A DNA stretch of 64,000 nt from contig OZ242021.1 in NCBI GenBank assembly GCA_965204925.1, forward strand, positions 1,178,001 to 1,242,000, in the 5' to 3' direction. The position numbers and the translations under genes are program-made. The DNA is from G963663315 sp965204925. Lineage in GTDB: Bacteria; Pseudomonadota; Gammaproteobacteria; Arenicellales; Poriferihabitantaceae. The notes under the pieces are model-generated. The model was given only the letters and a program-made list of their open reading frames with translations, made no database searches and was not told the origin of the DNA. How positions within the stretch are numbered: position 1 is the first letter of the stretch; each line of letters begins with the position of its first letter. This document shows positions 46,083-54,219 of the stretch, in pieces.

Positions 46083-49000
46083 ATGACCGCGCCACGACAA
46101 ATAAAACAGATTGCAAGGCTGCTGGTAGCCAACCGTAGCGAGATCGCGATCCGGGTGTTCCGCAGCGCCCGCGAGCTCGGTATCACGCCGGTCGCCATTT
46201 ACAGCCACGAGGACAGATATTCCCTGCACCGGTTTCAGGCCGATGAAGCCTGGCAGGTGGGCGGGGCGGGGGAGCCGATCAGAAATTACCTGAACATCGA
46301 GGAAATTGTCGCCCTCGCCAAAGCGCGCAATATCGACGCCATTCACCCGGGCTATGGCTTCCTTTCCGAGAACCCCGAGTTCGCCCGGCGTTGCCGGGAG
46401 GAGGGGATCGTATTTATCGGCCCTGCTACCGAAACCCTGGCCTCTCTGGGCGACAAGACTTCGGCAAGATTGATCGCGCAAGCCGCCGGGGTCCCGGTAC
46501 TCGGAGGGGTCAACCGGGCGATACAAGATGTGGCCGACGGTCTTGAGACCGCGGCGAGGACCGGCTATCCGGTTATGCTGAAGGCCGCTCACGGGGGGGG
46601 CGGGCGCGGTATGCGCGTGGTGCACAGCGAGGCGGAGCTCGGGCCCGCGTTCGAGGCGGCGCAACGGGAGTCCGACAGCGCTTTTGGCAGCCGGGATATT
46701 TTCATGGAAAAACTGATTTCCCGGGCGCGCCATATTGAAGTGCAGATTCTCGGCGACGAGTATGGCAACCGGGTACATCTGTTTGAGCGCGACTGTTCCA
46801 TTCAGCGCCGCTACCAGAAAGTAGTGGAAATCGCGCCCGCCCCAAACCTGGATGCTGGCCTCAGACAGGAAATCTGCAACGCTGCCTGCAAGATAGCGGA
46901 AGCGGTTTCGTACCAGAATGCGGGCACCGTGGAATTCCTGGTCGATAACCGGAGCGGTCAATTCTATTTCATAGAAGTCAATCCGAGAATCCAGGTGGAA
47001 CATACGATAACCGAGGAAGTCACCGGCATTGACATCGTGCGCGCGCAGATTCTGGTCGCCCGGGGCTATGCGCTGGATAGTCGGGAAGTGGACCTGCCAT
47101 CCCAGGAAGCGATCAAAACCCATGGTTTCGCCGTACAGTGCAGGGTCACGACCGAGGACCCGACCAACCATTTTATGCCGGACTATGGCCGTCTGGCGGA
47201 ATACCGCTCCTCCAGCGGCATCGGCATCCGCCTGGATGCCGGAAGCGCGTTTTCCGGAGCCATTGTTATCCCGTATTTTGATTCGATGCTGGTCAAGGTG
47301 AGCGCGCGGGCAAGAATGTTCGACGGCGCCATCGGCCGTATGAAAAGAGCCCTGAACGAGTTTCGCGTCAGAGGGGTCAAAACCAATATCCCGTTCCTGT
47401 TGCGCCTGCTGGATCACCCGACGTTCGCGCAGGGGCAGTGTACCACCCGCTTCATCGATGAAACTCCGCAGCTTACGGATTTCAGGATTGACCCCAGCCG
47501 CACCTCCAAAATTCTGTCTTATATTTCCGACACGATCGTCAATGGCAATGATGAGGTCAGGGGTCGGCCAGTCGCGCAGCGGCGCGAGCCCGTGCCGCTT
47601 CCCGGTCCAGCGGACACCGCGCCCTGCAGGGGGAGTCGTGAAATCTGGTTGCAGGAAGGAATTGCCGGGTTGCAAAACTGGATAAAAGGGCAGGAAAAAC
47701 TGCTGCTGACAGATACCACATTCCGCGATGCCCACCAATCCCTGTTTGCCACGCGCATGCGCACGATCGACATGCTGAACATCGCGCAACATTACGCGAC
47801 CCTTGCTCCCGGGTTGTTTTCCCTGGAGATGTGGGGCGGCGCCACGTTCGATACCTCCATGCGTTTCCTGAAGGAAGACCCGTGGCAACGTCTGGCTGAA
47901 ATGCGCGAAAAGGTACCGAACATCCTGTTTCAAATGCTGTTGCGCTCGTCCAGCGTAGTCGGCTATATCAACTTCCCGGACAATGTGGTGCGTGAATTCG
48001 TCAGGCAATCGGTCGAGGCGGGCATGGACATTTTCCGGGTCTTCGACGCGCTTAACTGGATCCCGAATATGGCGGTTGCCATGGACAGCGTACAAGAATA
48101 CGGCGGTATCTGCGAAGCGGCGATTTGTTACAGCGGCGACATTCTGGATCCGGCCAGAAGCAAGTACACCCTTGATTACTATCTTGAAATGGCGCGCAAA
48201 CTCGAAGACATGGGCGCTCATATCCTGTGTATCAAGGACATGGCGGGACTGCTGAAACCCGATGCGGCCACGCTTCTGATCCGGTCGCTGAAACAGGAGG
48301 TCAATATACCGGTTCATTTTCATACTCATGATACATCCGGTATTCAGGCCGCCTCCATATTGAATGGCGCGGCAGAGGGGCTGGATATCGCCGATGCGGC
48401 CATGGCGCCGATGTCGGGAGGCACCTCGCAGCCTAATCTGAATACTCTCGCCGCGGTGCTGCAGCACAGCCGGCGCGCGACCATGCTGGACACGGACAAC
48501 CTCGACTCGCTCGCCGATTACTGGCGTTCGACCCGGGAATTTTACCGGCCCTTCGAGTGTGAAACGCTGCCTGCCTCGGCGGACCTGTACAGACACGAAA
48601 TGCCGGGCGGCCAGTATACCAACCTGTATGAACAGGCGCGCTCGCTCGGCCTGTCGGACCGCTGGGCGGAAATATGCGAAACCTATGCCTCGGTCAACCA
48701 GATGTTCGGGGACATCATCAAGGTGACCCCCACCTCGAAAGTAGTCGGTGACATGGCTCTGTTCATGGTGTCCAATAATCTGACCTGCGAGGATATTGAG
48801 AACGGCAAGCGCGAGTTCGCGTACCCGCAATCCGTCATCGACCTGATGAGCGGGCGCATGGGCAAACCGTACCAGGGGTTCCCGAAGAAGATCAGGAAGC
48901 GGATATTGAAGGGCGGCCAGCCAATGAGCGGGCGGCCGGGGCAAAGCCTGCCGCCGGCTGATTTCGAGGAAGTCGCAAACCTGCTGAAAAGCAAGGGGCT

Positions 49001-49541
49001 GGACCGGCCGAGCATGAAAGATGTCCTGTCCTGGACGCTTTACCCCGGCGTATTCGAGCAGCTTATGGAACATCAGCGCAAATATGACGATACCAGCCAC
49101 CTCCCCACTCCGGTTTATTTCTACGGCCTCAAGCCGAGGGAAGAAATCGTCATTGATGATCAGCTCGGCAAAGCTCTCATTATCAAATTCCAGATGGTCG
49201 GGGACTCCCACGAGGACGGAACACGAACTGCCTTTTTCGAGGTAAACGGTCAACCGATGGAAGTCGTGGTCAATGACCACAGTCTCGCCTCCAGTGTCAT
49301 TTCCCATCGCAAGGCGGACCCGAACGACGACAGTCAGGTTGCCGCCCCGATGCCGGGCATGGTGGTCAGTGTTGCCGTTTCGGTCGGCGACCTCGTTGAA
49401 AAAGGCCAGTCGGCGGTAACGCTGGAGGCGATGAAGATGGAAACCCATCTGGTTTTCGAGCGCTCCGGCAAGATTGCGGAGGCGCTGGCAAGCGCAGGCT
49501 CCCGTGTCGAATCGGGCGACCTGCTTGTCGTTCTGGAATGA
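46083..49541 (+). CDS. pyc: pyruvate carboxylase
   Basis: The single-chain enzyme makes oxaloacetate from pyruvate and bicarbonate. Order: biotin carboxylase (residues ~8-460; LLVANRSEIAIRVFRSA, HGGGGRGMRV, FIEVNPRIQVEHT), carboxyltransferase (~540-810; DTTFRDAHQSL and HFHTHDTSG, zinc-binding), tetramerisation region, and biotin carrier domain with EAMKMET, biotinylated Lys1118. At 1152 residues it is full length. A TATAAT at 46068-46073 lies just upstream, but I found no -35 at proper spacing. The end overlaps the GMC gene in ATGA. Confidence 0.96.
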   Translation: MTAPRQIKQIARLLVANRSEIAIRVFRSARELGITPVAIYSHEDRYSLHRFQADEAWQVGGAGEPIRNYLNIEEIVALAKARNIDAIHPGYGFLSENPEFARRCREEGIVFIGPATETLASLGDKTSARLIAQAAGVPVLGGVNRAIQDVADGLETAARTGYPVMLKAAHGGGGRGMRVVHSEAELGPAFEAAQRESDSAFGSRDIFMEKLISRARHIEVQILGDEYGNRVHLFERDCSIQRRYQKVVEIAPAPNLDAGLRQEICNAACKIAEAVSYQNAGTVEFLVDNRSGQFYFIEVNPRIQVEHTITEEVTGIDIVRAQILVARGYALDSREVDLPSQEAIKTHGFAVQCRVTTEDPTNHFMPDYGRLAEYRSSSGIGIRLDAGSAFSGAIVIPYFDSMLVKVSARARMFDGAIGRMKRALNEFRVRGVKTNIPFLLRLLDHPTFAQGQCTTRFIDETPQLTDFRIDPSRTSKILSYISDTIVNGNDEVRGRPVAQRREPVPLPGPADTAPCRGSREIWLQEGIAGLQNWIKGQEKLLLTDTTFRDAHQSLFATRMRTIDMLNIAQHYATLAPGLFSLEMWGGATFDTSMRFLKEDPWQRLAEMREKVPNILFQMLLRSSSVVGYINFPDNVVREFVRQSVEAGMDIFRVFDALNWIPNMAVAMDSVQEYGGICEAAICYSGDILDPARSKYTLDYYLEMARKLEDMGAHILCIKDMAGLLKPDAATLLIRSLKQEVNIPVHFHTHDTSGIQAASILNGAAEGLDIADAAMAPMSGGTSQPNLNTLAAVLQHSRRATMLDTDNLDSLADYWRSTREFYRPFECETLPASADLYRHEMPGGQYTNLYEQARSLGLSDRWAEICETYASVNQMFGDIIKVTPTSKVVGDMALFMVSNNLTCEDIENGKREFAYPQSVIDLMSGRMGKPYQGFPKKIRKRILKGGQPMSGRPGQSLPPADFEEVANLLKSKGLDRPSMKDVLSWTLYPGVFEQLMEHQRKYDDTSHLPTPVYFYGLKPREEIVIDDQLGKALIIKFQMVGDSHEDGTRTAFFEVNGQPMEVVVNDHSLASSVISHRKADPNDDSQVAAPMPGMVVSVAVSVGDLVEKGQSAVTLEAMKMETHLVFERSGKIAEALASAGSRVESGDLLVVLE

Positions 49542-51145
49542 CAAGCGAACACAAGGCTGACTTTATCGTCATTGGCGCGGGGTCGGCTGGCTGCGTTCTG
49601 GCCCATCGGCTCAGCGCCGACCCCGGGCGCCGTGTTTTGTTACTGGAGGCGGGAGGGCGGGACAACAGCCCCTGGATTCATATACCGGTCGGCTATTTCC
49701 GAACAATGCACAACCCCGACATGGACTGGCGCTATATCACGGCCCCGGACCCGGGGTTGAACGGAAGACAACTGAAATGGCCGCGCGGGAAAGTGCTGGG
49801 TGGGTCGAGTTCGCTCAACGGGTTACTGTATGTTCGCGGGCAACCGGAAGATTTTGACGGATGGGCGAGCCGGGGCAATCCCGGCTGGTCTTTTGACGAT
49901 GTATTGCCCTACTTTATCAAGTCGGAAGATCAGGAACGCGGCGAGATCCCCTACCATGGTACCGGCGGCCCGCTGAAAGTTTCCGACATCCATTTCCGCA
50001 GGCCGGTTACGGATGCCTTTATCGAAGCGGCTATCAAGTCCGGCATCCCGGCGAATGACGATATCAACGGGAAATCCCAGGAAGGAGTCGGCTATTTCCA
50101 GTTGACTACCCATAAGGGTCGGCGCTGGAGTACGGCCAGAGGCTATTTGAAACCGGCCATGTCGAGAAACAATCTGGCTGTCATGACCCGCGCCCATGTG
50201 ACGCGGCTGCTGGTCGATGGCAGAAGGATAATCGGTGTGGAATTTCGCAAGGACAACCGCATTCATCGGGTTTACAGCGAAAAGGAAACGATATTGAGCG
50301 CCGGAGCCATCGGCTCGCCGCAGATTCTGCAGCTGTCCGGGATTGGTCCCGGAGACTTGTCGCAGAGCCTCGGTATTCCCCGCGCGCTGCATCTTGCGGG
50401 AGTCGGACAAAACCTCAAGGACCACTTGCAGATACGCGCTGTTTACAAAACCGTGCAACCGACCCTGAATGATGAGATCAACAGCCCCTTGCGCAAGTTG
50501 CTGATCGGGCTTCAGTACCTGTTTTTCCGGAACGGTCCGTTGACCCTGGCGGCCAGCCAGGTAGTCATCTTTACGCGCACCTCAAGGGAGATTGCCAGAC
50601 CCGACATCCAGTTTCACTTTCAACCGCTCAGCTCGGATAATCCGGGCGAAGGCGTTCATCCTTTTTCGGCATTCACCTCTTCTGTCTGCCAGTTGCGCCC
50701 GAGGAGCGCAGGGTTCATCAAAATCAGCGCCCCACACGCCGACCGCCACCCGGATATACAACCCAATTACCTGTCTGTCGAAGAAGATTGTCGAATCGCG
50801 GTAAAAGCCATGAAAATCTCCCGCAAAATCGCGTCCATGCCGGCGTTGCAACGCCATATTGTTTCCGAATACGACCCCGGAGAACAGGTGCGCACCGACG
50901 AACAGTTGCTCGAACACGCCAGAAATTCCGCAACGACCATTTATCACCCGTGCTGCACCTGCAAAATGGGGCCTGCCGCGGACCCGATGGCGGTCGTCGA
51001 CCATGAGCTGAAAGTACATGGTATGGATGGATTGAGGGTTGCGGACGCCTCGATCATGCCGGATATCACCTCCGGAAACACCAATGCTCCCACGATCATG
51101 ATCGGCGAAAAATGCGCGGACATGGTTCTGAAAAGCTGGAAATGA
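49538..51145 (+). CDS. GMC-family FAD oxidoreductase (choline/alcohol dehydrogenase-like)
   Basis: A flavoprotein of 535 residues. The dinucleotide-binding FIVIGAGSAGCVLAHRLS is at the N-terminus. WPRGKVLGGSSSLNGLLYVRGQPEDFDGWA is GMC signature 1 and AGAIGSPQILQLSGIGP is signature 2. Catalytic His470 (YHPCCTCKMG) and Asn514 (TSGNTNAPT) are in place. It resembles choline dehydrogenase BetA and the many related alcohol dehydrogenases; no betaine genes are nearby, so the substrate is unknown. It is translationally coupled to pyc before and cca after. Confidence 0.88.
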   Translation: MTSEHKADFIVIGAGSAGCVLAHRLSADPGRRVLLLEAGGRDNSPWIHIPVGYFRTMHNPDMDWRYITAPDPGLNGRQLKWPRGKVLGGSSSLNGLLYVRGQPEDFDGWASRGNPGWSFDDVLPYFIKSEDQERGEIPYHGTGGPLKVSDIHFRRPVTDAFIEAAIKSGIPANDDINGKSQEGVGYFQLTTHKGRRWSTARGYLKPAMSRNNLAVMTRAHVTRLLVDGRRIIGVEFRKDNRIHRVYSEKETILSAGAIGSPQILQLSGIGPGDLSQSLGIPRALHLAGVGQNLKDHLQIRAVYKTVQPTLNDEINSPLRKLLIGLQYLFFRNGPLTLAASQVVIFTRTSREIARPDIQFHFQPLSSDNPGEGVHPFSAFTSSVCQLRPRSAGFIKISAPHADRHPDIQPNYLSVEEDCRIAVKAMKISRKIASMPALQRHIVSEYDPGEQVRTDEQLLEHARNSATTIYHPCCTCKMGPAADPMAVVDHELKVHGMDGLRVADASIMPDITSGNTNAPTIMIGEKCADMVLKSWK

Positions 51146-52458
51146 TGCCCAAAAAGCGCTCTCCCGAGGACAAACTCGAAAGGTATCTGGTCGGCGGCGC
51201 GGTCAGGGACCGGGTCATGGGGCGAGCGGTCGCAGACCGTGACTGGGTTGTCGTAGGTTCGACTCCCGAGCAAATGGCGGAGCTTGGCTTCAGGCCGGTG
51301 GGGCGGGATTTCCCGGTATTCCTGCACCCGCACACCCACGAAGAATATGCGTTGGCGCGCACGGAAAGGAAAACAACACGCGGATACCATGGCTTTGAAT
51401 TTTTCAGCGACCCGTATATTACTCTGCAGCAGGACCTGGCCAGACGCGACCTGACCATGAATGCGATGGCCATGGATCACGAGGGCAATCTGATCGATCC
51501 TTACAACGGCGAGAAGGACATACAGCGCAAGATCATCCGCCATGTCTCGGACGCATTCAGCGAAGATCCGGTCAGACTGTTGCGGGTCGCGCGATTTGCC
51601 GCCCGTTTCACGGACTTTAGTGTTTGTTCGGATACTCGCAGGTTGATGACCGAAATGGCCGATAACGGAGAGGCCGATACGCTGGCGGCAGAACGTGTCT
51701 GGCAGGAAATGAACCGCGCCATGCAGGAAGAAAAATTTTCCCGGTTTTTAACCGAATTGAAGGAATGCGGTGCGCTGCGACGGCTCCTGCCCGAAGTGGA
51801 TGCCCTGTTCGGGGTTCCCCAGACGGCAAAGTATCATCCGGAAATCGACACGGGAATACATACCCTGATGTCGGTCGATGCGGCCGGCGCAATGACCCGG
51901 GACCCGATGATCATTTTCGCGGTCATGGTACACGACCTGGGCAAGGCGCTGACGCCTCATGCCGAACTGCCCCGACACAAGGGCCATGAGAAACGCGGCC
52001 TGAAATCTGTTGCATCGCTGTGCAACCGTCTTGGCGTCCCGGCCCGTTTTCGTGAGTTTGCCCTGAAGGTATGTGAATATCACTTGCACTGCCACCGCAT
52101 TCGGCAATTAAAGCCGGATACGGTTCTGAAGGTACTGGAAGCCTTTGGCGGGTTTCGCAAGCCCGATCTGGTTGAGAAATTCGCGTCATGTTGTTGCGCG
52201 GACCGCAGGGGGCGCAGCGGGCATGAAAATGATGAATGCGAAGAAACCGCGCTGCTTCTGCAAATGCACCGCGCGGCATTGCAGGTTGAGCAAGGACAGA
52301 TTGCGCGACAGCTTCTGGATGAATGCGGTGAAGGGCGCCGCGCCGGCCTGCGTATCAAAAAAGCGGTGTGCGACCGGCGCATCGCCGCTATCGCCAGGGT
52401 AAAGAAATCCATCCCGGACAATCACACGTCGATAGCGGACAAAAAATCATCCGGATAG
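51142..52458 (+). CDS. cca: CCA tRNA nucleotidyltransferase (multifunctional, with HD domain)
   Basis: It adds or repairs the 3' CCA of tRNAs. YLVGGAVRDRVMGRAVADRDWVVVG is the nucleotidyltransferase signature, with catalytic Asp pair in DRDW; RRDLTMNAMAMD and DPYNGEKDIQRKIIRHV follow. The C-terminal HD domain has MVHDLGKAL, as in E. coli-type Cca with phosphatase/phosphodiesterase activity. 438 residues. ATG 51142 overlaps the previous stop (ATGATG). The extreme C-terminus (after ~420) is variable. Confidence 0.94.
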   Translation: MMPKKRSPEDKLERYLVGGAVRDRVMGRAVADRDWVVVGSTPEQMAELGFRPVGRDFPVFLHPHTHEEYALARTERKTTRGYHGFEFFSDPYITLQQDLARRDLTMNAMAMDHEGNLIDPYNGEKDIQRKIIRHVSDAFSEDPVRLLRVARFAARFTDFSVCSDTRRLMTEMADNGEADTLAAERVWQEMNRAMQEEKFSRFLTELKECGALRRLLPEVDALFGVPQTAKYHPEIDTGIHTLMSVDAAGAMTRDPMIIFAVMVHDLGKALTPHAELPRHKGHEKRGLKSVASLCNRLGVPARFREFALKVCEYHLHCHRIRQLKPDTVLKVLEAFGGFRKPDLVEKFASCCCADRRGRSGHENDECEETALLLQMHRAALQVEQGQIARQLLDECGEGRRAGLRIKKAVCDRRIAAIARVKKSIPDNHTSIADKKSSG

Positions 52459-52588
52459 CCAAAAACACGACTCCCCCTTTTGTGCTATGATCAGCAAACC
52501 TCCCCCAAGAGCAACATTTGCACGCTTTCCTGCCTGCGCCGGTGGAAACAAAAGGCGAGGGTATATGAGGTGACCACTTGCCGTAGCC

Positions 52589-53035
52589 ATGGAAAAATTT
52601 GATCCGACTGAAGCCGAGCAAACCGGGCGGGCGCTTGCCGGCTTTGGTGTCAATTTGCTGGTATCGGACGTGGCAAATACGGTTTTGTTCCTGACCACCG
52701 TGCTGGATTTTTCCGTGGCCGCTTCCTCACGGGACTATGCCCTGCTCAGTGCCAACGGCCAGTGGTTCATGCTGCACGGAGACCATACCTACCACAGCAA
52801 TCCGCTGCCCTCGCTGCTTCCCGAATATGGCGCCCGCGGCGGCGGACTGGAGTTGAGATTGTATGAACTGGACCCCGACCGGGCGGAGCGCAGGGCGCGC
52901 GAGCATAACTATACTGTGTTGATGGCGACGATGGACAAACCCCATGGCCTGCGCGAGTGCTTTTTACTGGACCCGGACGGTTATTGCTGGGTGCCTTCGG
53001 TCAGAAAGACTGCCCGGGGAGGGAACGGTGATTAA
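52589..53035 (+). CDS. VOC (glyoxalase-fold) family protein
   Basis: A 148-residue protein with the vicinal-oxygen-chelate pattern: NLLVSDVANTVLFLTTVLDF (first beta-alpha-beta unit), WFMLHGDHTYH and LELRLYELDPD, ending FLLDPDGYCWVPS. The function could be small-molecule binding, resistance or dioxygenase-like; no close assignment. There is a 130-base gap after cca with no further gene. It overlaps the next gene's start by eight bases, so the two probably act together. Confidence 0.7.
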   Translation: MEKFDPTEAEQTGRALAGFGVNLLVSDVANTVLFLTTVLDFSVAASSRDYALLSANGQWFMLHGDHTYHSNPLPSLLPEYGARGGGLELRLYELDPDRAERRAREHNYTVLMATMDKPHGLRECFLLDPDGYCWVPSVRKTARGGNGD

Positions 53036-54200
53036 AGGTATTCTGTTCGACAAGGACGGCACCCTGCTTGATTTCAACGCCACCTGGCTGCGCTCCTATA
53101 TTCAGGCGGCCAACCATGTCGCCGAGTCGGTCGGGCAGCCGCAACTCGCTGAATCGCTGTTGCGAAACGGCGGGTACGATGCGGCAAGCGGCCGATGGGA
53201 CGCCGATTCGTTACTGGCTTCCGGCAGCAATCGGCAGATCCTGGATTTGTGGTCGGAACAACTCGGACATCCTCTGAACGATTCGCAATTATCCACCGTG
53301 CGCGATATATTCGCGCGCGCTGCGTCCAACCCGGTACCGGCGATAGAGAACCTGCGGGAGTTTCTGCTGACGCTCAAAAGGCGCGGCCTGAAATTGGCTC
53401 TGGCAACCATGGACGATGAGCGCAATGCAGTTGCCATGACAGAAAAACTCGATCTGATGGACTGTTTTGATTTCGTCTGCGGCGCCGACAGCGGCTATGG
53501 CGCAAAACCTGATCCTGGCATGATCGAGGCATTTTGCCGCCATTGCAACTTGCGCCCCGAACAGGTTATCATGGTGGGTGACAGCCCGAAGGACATGAAT
53601 ATGGGCATCAATGCCGGGACAGCCCGTTGCGTGGGCGTATTGACCGGCTCACATGATCGCCGCGAACTCGGAAAATATACCGACACGGTGCTTGAGAATA
53701 TCGCAGAACTGGAGAATTTGTTGATTAATCCGAATCGATCTCCTGACCCCGGGTCGTATGACAAACCCGACCGCGAAACCCTGCGCAAGCGTCTCAGTGA
53801 TATTCAGTACCGGGTAACCCAGGAGGATGCAACCGAAAAGCCATTCAGTAACGAATACCATGACGAAAAGCGCGCGGGCATCTATGTCGATATCGTCAGT
53901 GGCGAGCCGCTTTTTTCATCCACCGATAAATTTGACTCCGGGACCGGCTGGCCGAGTTTCAGCCGGCCGATTGACCCGCATTGCGTGGTTGAAAAAACAG
54001 ATTACAAACTGTTCATGCGCAGAACCGAGGTCAGAAGCCGTTGCGCCGATTCTCACCTGGGTCATGTGTTCCGGGATGGGCCGGCGCCGACCGGACTGCG
54101 CTACTGTATAAACTCGGCGGCGCTGAAATTCATCCCGAAAGAATCCATGCAAGCCGAAAACCACGGACGATATCTTTCCCTGTTCAAGCCGCCAGCTTAA
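53028..54200 (+). CDS. HAD phosphatase fused to peptide-methionine (R)-S-oxide reductase (MsrB)
   Basis: Residues 1-230 are a HAD hydrolase: FDKDGTLLDF (nucleophile Asp8, acid Asp10), LATMDD (Thr127), AKPDP (Lys160) and MVGDSPKDM (Asp185), resembling phosphoglycolate phosphatase. Residues ~250-380 are MsrB: FDSGTGWPSF, CADSHLGHVFRDGPAPTGLRYCINS with catalytic Cys360. The structural zinc CxxC pairs of many MsrB enzymes are absent. Start GTG 53028 follows GGGGAGGG, a strong ribosome site. No stop or frameshift separates the halves, so it is a true fusion on the sequence given. Confidence 0.88.
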   Translation: MIKGILFDKDGTLLDFNATWLRSYIQAANHVAESVGQPQLAESLLRNGGYDAASGRWDADSLLASGSNRQILDLWSEQLGHPLNDSQLSTVRDIFARAASNPVPAIENLREFLLTLKRRGLKLALATMDDERNAVAMTEKLDLMDCFDFVCGADSGYGAKPDPGMIEAFCRHCNLRPEQVIMVGDSPKDMNMGINAGTARCVGVLTGSHDRRELGKYTDTVLENIAELENLLINPNRSPDPGSYDKPDRETLRKRLSDIQYRVTQEDATEKPFSNEYHDEKRAGIYVDIVSGEPLFSSTDKFDSGTGWPSFSRPIDPHCVVEKTDYKLFMRRTEVRSRCADSHLGHVFRDGPAPTGLRYCINSAALKFIPKESMQAENHGRYLSLFKPPA

Positions 54201-54219
54201 GAAACATCCGTACAGTCTC

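Noticed and set aside
46020..49544. 1174-codon open frame on the minus strand opposite pyc
   Set aside because: It is the antisense shadow of a clear pyruvate carboxylase; the translation shows no domain and is rich in His, Arg and Gln as expected from complementary GC-rich codons.
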